Under the pieces are notes generated by a model. It was not told the origin of the DNA. It saw nothing but the letters and a program-made list of their open reading frames with translations, and did not search any database. The position numbers were made by a program, and so were the translations under genes. DNA of 23,484 nucleotides from an uncultured Prevotellaceae bacterium (GTDB lineage Bacteria > Bacteroidota > Bacteroidia > Bacteroidales > Bacteroidaceae), in NCBI GenBank assembly GCA_937900485.1, contig CALCEL010000096.1:1-23484 (forward strand), read 5' to 3'. This document shows positions 20,814 through 23,484 of the stretch, in pieces. Position 1 is the stretch's first letter. Each line of letters begins with the position of its first letter.

Positions 20814-21893
20814 TCACTTATAAAACCACATATTGACGAACTGGCTCACCTCGTGAGTGTATTCCTTTCTATAGTCATGATACATACGCGCGTGCATGAC
20901 TCCTTTCTTCGTCCATATACTCTTATCCTTTTTCTTCGCCATATAAAGACGGTTAACCATTTCTGACGGCACATAGGTATCGCTCAGTCCGTGAATGAAC
21001 AGCATCGGCTTGACCGACTTGCGTACCTGTCTGAGCGCCGAAGCCTCACGGAAGTCCCATCCGTACTTCCACTTACATATCCGGCTTGCTATGTTAATGA
21101 ACGGGAATGGCGCTATATGATAGTCGTGTCTGGATACGTACGAGAACTCGTCCCACACGTCTGTGTAGCCACAATCCTCGACGTAGCACTTGACATAGTC
21201 CGGCTGACGTTCCTCACCAGACACCATCATCGTGGTAGCCGCACCCATGGATATTCCGTGCACCACCATACGCGTGGATCCGCCGAACACATCATTGGCC
21301 ACATCCATCCATCTAATCACATCGAGTCTGTCCAGCCATCCCATCTGTACGTGAGTGCCCTCACTCAGTCCGTGAGCCCTCAGGTCGGGCAAGAGGACAT
21401 TGAATCCCATGTCATGATGATACATGTACGCTATGTGGAACATCTCCACCGCGCAGCATCGGTGTCCATGCACGACCACAGCGGTGTTAGGAGTAGGTTC
21501 CTCGGCAGGTATGATGTAAGCGTGCAGCTTAGTGCTGTCGTCAGCCACAATGACCGTGTCTCTTAGCATCTTATGTCTGTTCAGATTAGTGACCCAGGGA
21601 CGCAGGAACGGATACTCACTGTACATGTATCCATACACCTCATCCATATCTTTCTCTGTCGGACGTAGCCCCTCATATATAACATAATAGCTCACTCCGA
21701 ACACAAACAACAACATTGAGAGAAGCAGAGAAAAGAAGGCACACACGAGAAATCTTATGGCGCCTGTCCGAATCTTTCCCGACAAGGTTTTACCCGTCCC
21801 CACGGACTTTGTCGCCCGTTGACGTCTCGCTCCAGCCGCTGACGATGTCGCGCGCGTATTCTTACCTGTAGTTTTCTTGCTTTGTCTCACCAT
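20814..21893 (-). CDS. Membrane-anchored alpha/beta hydrolase
   Basis: This 359-residue protein has a strongly basic N-terminus (residues 1-46, rich in Lys/Arg/Thr), one membrane segment (about 47-71) and an alpha/beta hydrolase domain outside it. The catalytic triad can be read as S215 in the nucleophile elbow HGISMGAAT, D305 in HGLSDTYVP and H334 in GVMHARMY; HGH (142-144) marks the oxyanion region. It resembles the BEM46/YqkD group of serine hydrolases with unknown substrates, possibly esters or amides at the membrane. The start is 3 bases after the aroE stop, so it is probably cotranscribed and coupled. The TonB receptor begins 48 bases after its stop. The long basic tail is unusual and may bind nucleic acid, phospholipid or envelope polymers. 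Confidence 0.85.
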   Translation of the reverse strand: MVRQSKKTTGKNTRATSSAAGARRQRATKSVGTGKTLSGKIRTGAIRFLVCAFFSLLLSMLLFVFGVSYYVIYEGLRPTEKDMDEVYGYMYSEYPFLRPWVTNLNRHKMLRDTVIVADDSTKLHAYIIPAEEPTPNTAVVVHGHRCCAVEMFHIAYMYHHDMGFNVLLPDLRAHGLSEGTHVQMGWLDRLDVIRWMDVANDVFGGSTRMVVHGISMGAATTMMVSGEERQPDYVKCYVEDCGYTDVWDEFSYVSRHDYHIAPFPFINIASRICKWKYGWDFREASALRQVRKSVKPMLFIHGLSDTYVPSEMVNRLYMAKKKDKSIWTKKGVMHARMYHDYRKEYTHEVSQFVNMWFYK

Positions 21894-21896
21894 AAA

Positions 21897-22646
21897 TTAT
21901 TTCCCGTCATTCCAAAATCTCCAACTTGCCTTCGCCTGCAGTATCAGCATCTCCAATCCGTTTTTCACCACGGCACCGTTTTCAGAGCCACGTCTCATGA
22001 ACAGTGTCTCCTCCGGATTATACACCAGATCATAGAGGATATTATCTGATGTCATGGCGTCATACGGCAACAGCGGACACTCATCCACCTTAGGGAACAT
22101 GCCGCACGGTGAGCAATTAACTATTACCTCGTACTCACGTATAAGTTCAGGAGTGACCTGGACGTATGTTGTCACACCCGGTTTAGCGGTACGTGACACA
22201 TATAGAGTCTCTATGCCTAACTTTTCCTCCAGTCCATATCTCACAGCCTTCGACGCTCCTCCGGTACCGAGGATGAGCGCTTTCCGGTGATGAGGGCGCA
22301 GCAAGGGTTTGAGTGACTCGACAAAACCGATGACATCGCTGTTGAAGCCTTTCAAATAGCGCTTGCCGTCTTTCTTGCCTACACGCACCACGTTCACCGC
22401 CCCAATCTCACGCGCCTCGTCCGACAACTCGTCGAGATAAGGTATAATCTGTTGCTTATACGGAATGGTGACGTTATGTCCGCGCAACTCAGGATTGTCA
22501 TTCAACGTGTCGACATACAAGCTGATGTCGGCAATCTCATAATTCTCATACTCCGCCTCAATATGCTCTCTCTCAAACTTCTCAGTGAAGAACCTCTTGC
22601 TGAAAGAGTGACCGAGGGGGTAACCCAAAAGTCCGTATTTATCCAT
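21897..22646 (-). CDS. aroE: Shikimate dehydrogenase (NADP+)
   Basis: This 249-residue enzyme reduces 3-dehydroshikimate to shikimate in aromatic amino acid and chorismate synthesis. The N-terminal substrate domain has GYPLGHSFSKRFF with the shikimate-binding serines S14 and S16, and NVTIPYK with catalytic K64. The GFNSDVIGF motif (100-108) holds D104; Asn-Ser-Asp replaces the usual Asn-Thr-Asp. The nucleotide-binding loop is LGTGGASKAV (126-135), followed by VNCSPCGMFP. It is shorter than E. coli AroE (272), as expected for this phylum. Only 2 bases separate it from the menG stop. Chorismate also feeds menaquinone synthesis, so pairing with menG makes metabolic sense. Confidence 0.95.
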   Translation of the reverse strand: MDKYGLLGYPLGHSFSKRFFTEKFEREHIEAEYENYEIADISLYVDTLNDNPELRGHNVTIPYKQQIIPYLDELSDEAREIGAVNVVRVGKKDGKRYLKGFNSDVIGFVESLKPLLRPHHRKALILGTGGASKAVRYGLEEKLGIETLYVSRTAKPGVTTYVQVTPELIREYEVIVNCSPCGMFPKVDECPLLPYDAMTSDNILYDLVYNPEETLFMRRGSENGAVVKNGLEMLILQAKASWRFWNDGK

Positions 22647-22648
22647 CT

Positions 22649-23389
22649 TTACTTATCTGCGGTATATAATATGCACATTCCGAATATCAAACGCTTGTAT
22701 CTCACGTTTGTGAATCCGGCATTCCGGATGATAGAGCACATACGCTCTGCCTGCGGAACGGCACTCATGGTCTCCGGCAAGTAGCTGTATGCGTTGTCGT
22801 CACTGGACACGAATTTCCCCACCAGGGGCATGACCAGACGTGAATAGACATAAAACAGCTGCTTCATCGGGAAACTGACTGGTGTACACAAATCGATGAC
22901 TGAGAGATGTCCGTCCTCACTCATCACACGACGCATCTCCTTAAGACACGCATCCAGGTTCTCGAAATTACGCAGAGCGAAAGCACTGATCACAGCATCG
23001 AAACTGTTATCTTGGAAACTCAGTGAAGAACAATCCTCTTTCTCAAAAACTATATGGTCTTGTATTCCGAGACGTCTGACTTTCTCACGTCCTACGTCCA
23101 TCATCTTCTCCGAGATGTCTATTCCCACCACACGCGACGGCTTCAGCTTCTGGAACGCCAAAACTGCGAAGTCGCCTGTTCCTGTGGCAATGTCAAGTAC
23201 GCTGTCGTACTTAGGCATACAGTCCTTCAGGTACTTGATAGCGCTGTTACGCCAGAGACGGTCAATACCAAACGAAAGAGTATGGTTCAAAAAGTCATAG
23301 GAGTGAGCAATGTTATCGAACATTGTCTCGACCTGCTGACGCTTTGAACCATTCTCTCCGTAAGGTTTAATATTTTCCTGTTCGTACAT
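22649..23389 (-). CDS. ubiE: Demethylmenaquinone methyltransferase
   Basis: This 246-residue SAM-dependent methyltransferase carries out the last step of menaquinone synthesis, C-methylation of demethylmenaquinone (menG in menaquinone-only bacteria; UbiE in those with ubiquinone). Family marks are MFDNIAHSYDFLNHTLSFG (23-41), SAM motif I VLDIATGTGDFA (64-75), GIDISEKMM (acidic end of strand 2), SAFALRNFEN (135-144; the F-x-x-RNF signature) and NAYSYLPETMSAVPQAE near the C-terminus. Length is typical (about 240-250). As Bacteroidota use menaquinone, the role is menaquinone methylation. It starts 13 bases after the purC stop and lies 2 bases before aroE. Confidence 0.95.
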   Translation of the reverse strand: MYEQENIKPYGENGSKRQQVETMFDNIAHSYDFLNHTLSFGIDRLWRNSAIKYLKDCMPKYDSVLDIATGTGDFAVLAFQKLKPSRVVGIDISEKMMDVGREKVRRLGIQDHIVFEKEDCSSLSFQDNSFDAVISAFALRNFENLDACLKEMRRVMSEDGHLSVIDLCTPVSFPMKQLFYVYSRLVMPLVGKFVSSDDNAYSYLPETMSAVPQAERMCSIIRNAGFTNVRYKRLIFGMCILYTADK

Positions 23390-23402
23390 AAGCTTTCACA
23401 GC

Positions 23403-23484
23403 TCACGCTTTCTTGCGCAGTGCAAGATAGTCAAGCACATTCTTCTCTATTCGCGCGGCGAGATTGTCACAAGACTCTTCCTTG
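23403..23484 (-). CDS. purC: C-terminal 26 residues of a cut-off gene, probably SAICAR synthase
   Basis: The frame is open from the right edge to a TGA at 23405-23403. It ends in a helix-like sequence, KEESCDNLAARIEKNVLDYL, then ALRKKA. The residues alone do not identify the protein. I suggest phosphoribosylaminoimidazole-succinocarboxamide synthase because I recall a purC-ubiE-aroE order in Bacteroides-type genomes and a similar IEKNV-type C-terminal helix in those PurC proteins; both are from memory. It lies 13 bases before menG/ubiE and is probably in the same transcript. Confidence 0.5.
   Translation of the reverse strand, partial: KEESCDNLAARIEKNVLDYLALRKKA

Noticed and set aside
1..23484. 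CRISPR arrays, tRNA or rRNA genes, and insertion sequences
   Set aside because: No regularly spaced direct repeats, cloverleaf-forming segments, rRNA stretches or transposase-like frames were seen.

Overview
The window looks like a chromosomal segment from the Bacteroidota, most likely Prevotellaceae (Prevotella in the broad sense). The evidence is: promoters of the Bacteroides type (a -7 box TAnnTTTG, often with TTTG about 19-20 bases upstream) before several genes; little Shine-Dalgarno signal; secreted proteins whose C-termini resemble type IX secretion sorting tails; an OadGAB sodium pump; and a menaquinone methyltransferase next to aroE. No rRNA, tRNA, CRISPR array or intact insertion sequence is visible.

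Layout. Positions 1-3779: the start of a class I aminotransferase gene (minus strand, cut by the left edge) is divergent from an N-carbamoylputrescine amidase gene. Then come rplU-rpmA with a textbook promoter and terminator, and a DASS-family sodium/dicarboxylate-type transporter. Positions 4136-7685 (all minus): an ApbE-type flavin transferase, a large secreted protein that appears to join a Treponema Tp47-like region to a ZinT/YodA-like metal-binding domain, and a small secreted protein with a sorting-like tail. Positions 8117-11522 (minus): the oxaloacetate decarboxylase sodium pump, transcribed oadG-oadA-oadB and closed by a strong terminator. Positions 11694-13577 (minus): a hexuronate-type MFS transporter and folB, each with its own promoter.

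Positions 13848-17831 (plus) hold the most unusual gene, a 1327-residue secreted protein. It has a GH127-like (DUF1680) glycosidase region, two tandem DUF4859-like modules, an Fn3-like spacer, an intact CX5R tyrosine/serine phosphatase domain and a sorting-like C-terminus. Its GH127-like region appears to lack the zinc-cysteine catalytic centre of that family.

Positions 17832-18911 contain about 1.1 kb without a convincing gene but packed with long perfect hairpins and inverted repeats, possibly repetitive or mobile-element remnants. Positions 18912-23484 (minus) form one tightly packed cluster: the 3' end of a probable purC, then menG/ubiE, aroE, a membrane-anchored alpha/beta hydrolase and a TonB-dependent receptor, closed by a perfect-stem terminator.

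Functionally, the housekeeping parts cover menaquinone methylation, shikimate, folate and purine synthesis, polyamine synthesis, ribosomal proteins and sodium-coupled anaerobic C4-acid metabolism (OadGAB and the DASS carrier would work together on the sodium gradient). The accessory parts are surface or periplasmic proteins for glycan, phosphoester and metal handling. Family assignments come from reading motifs by eye; no database search was run.
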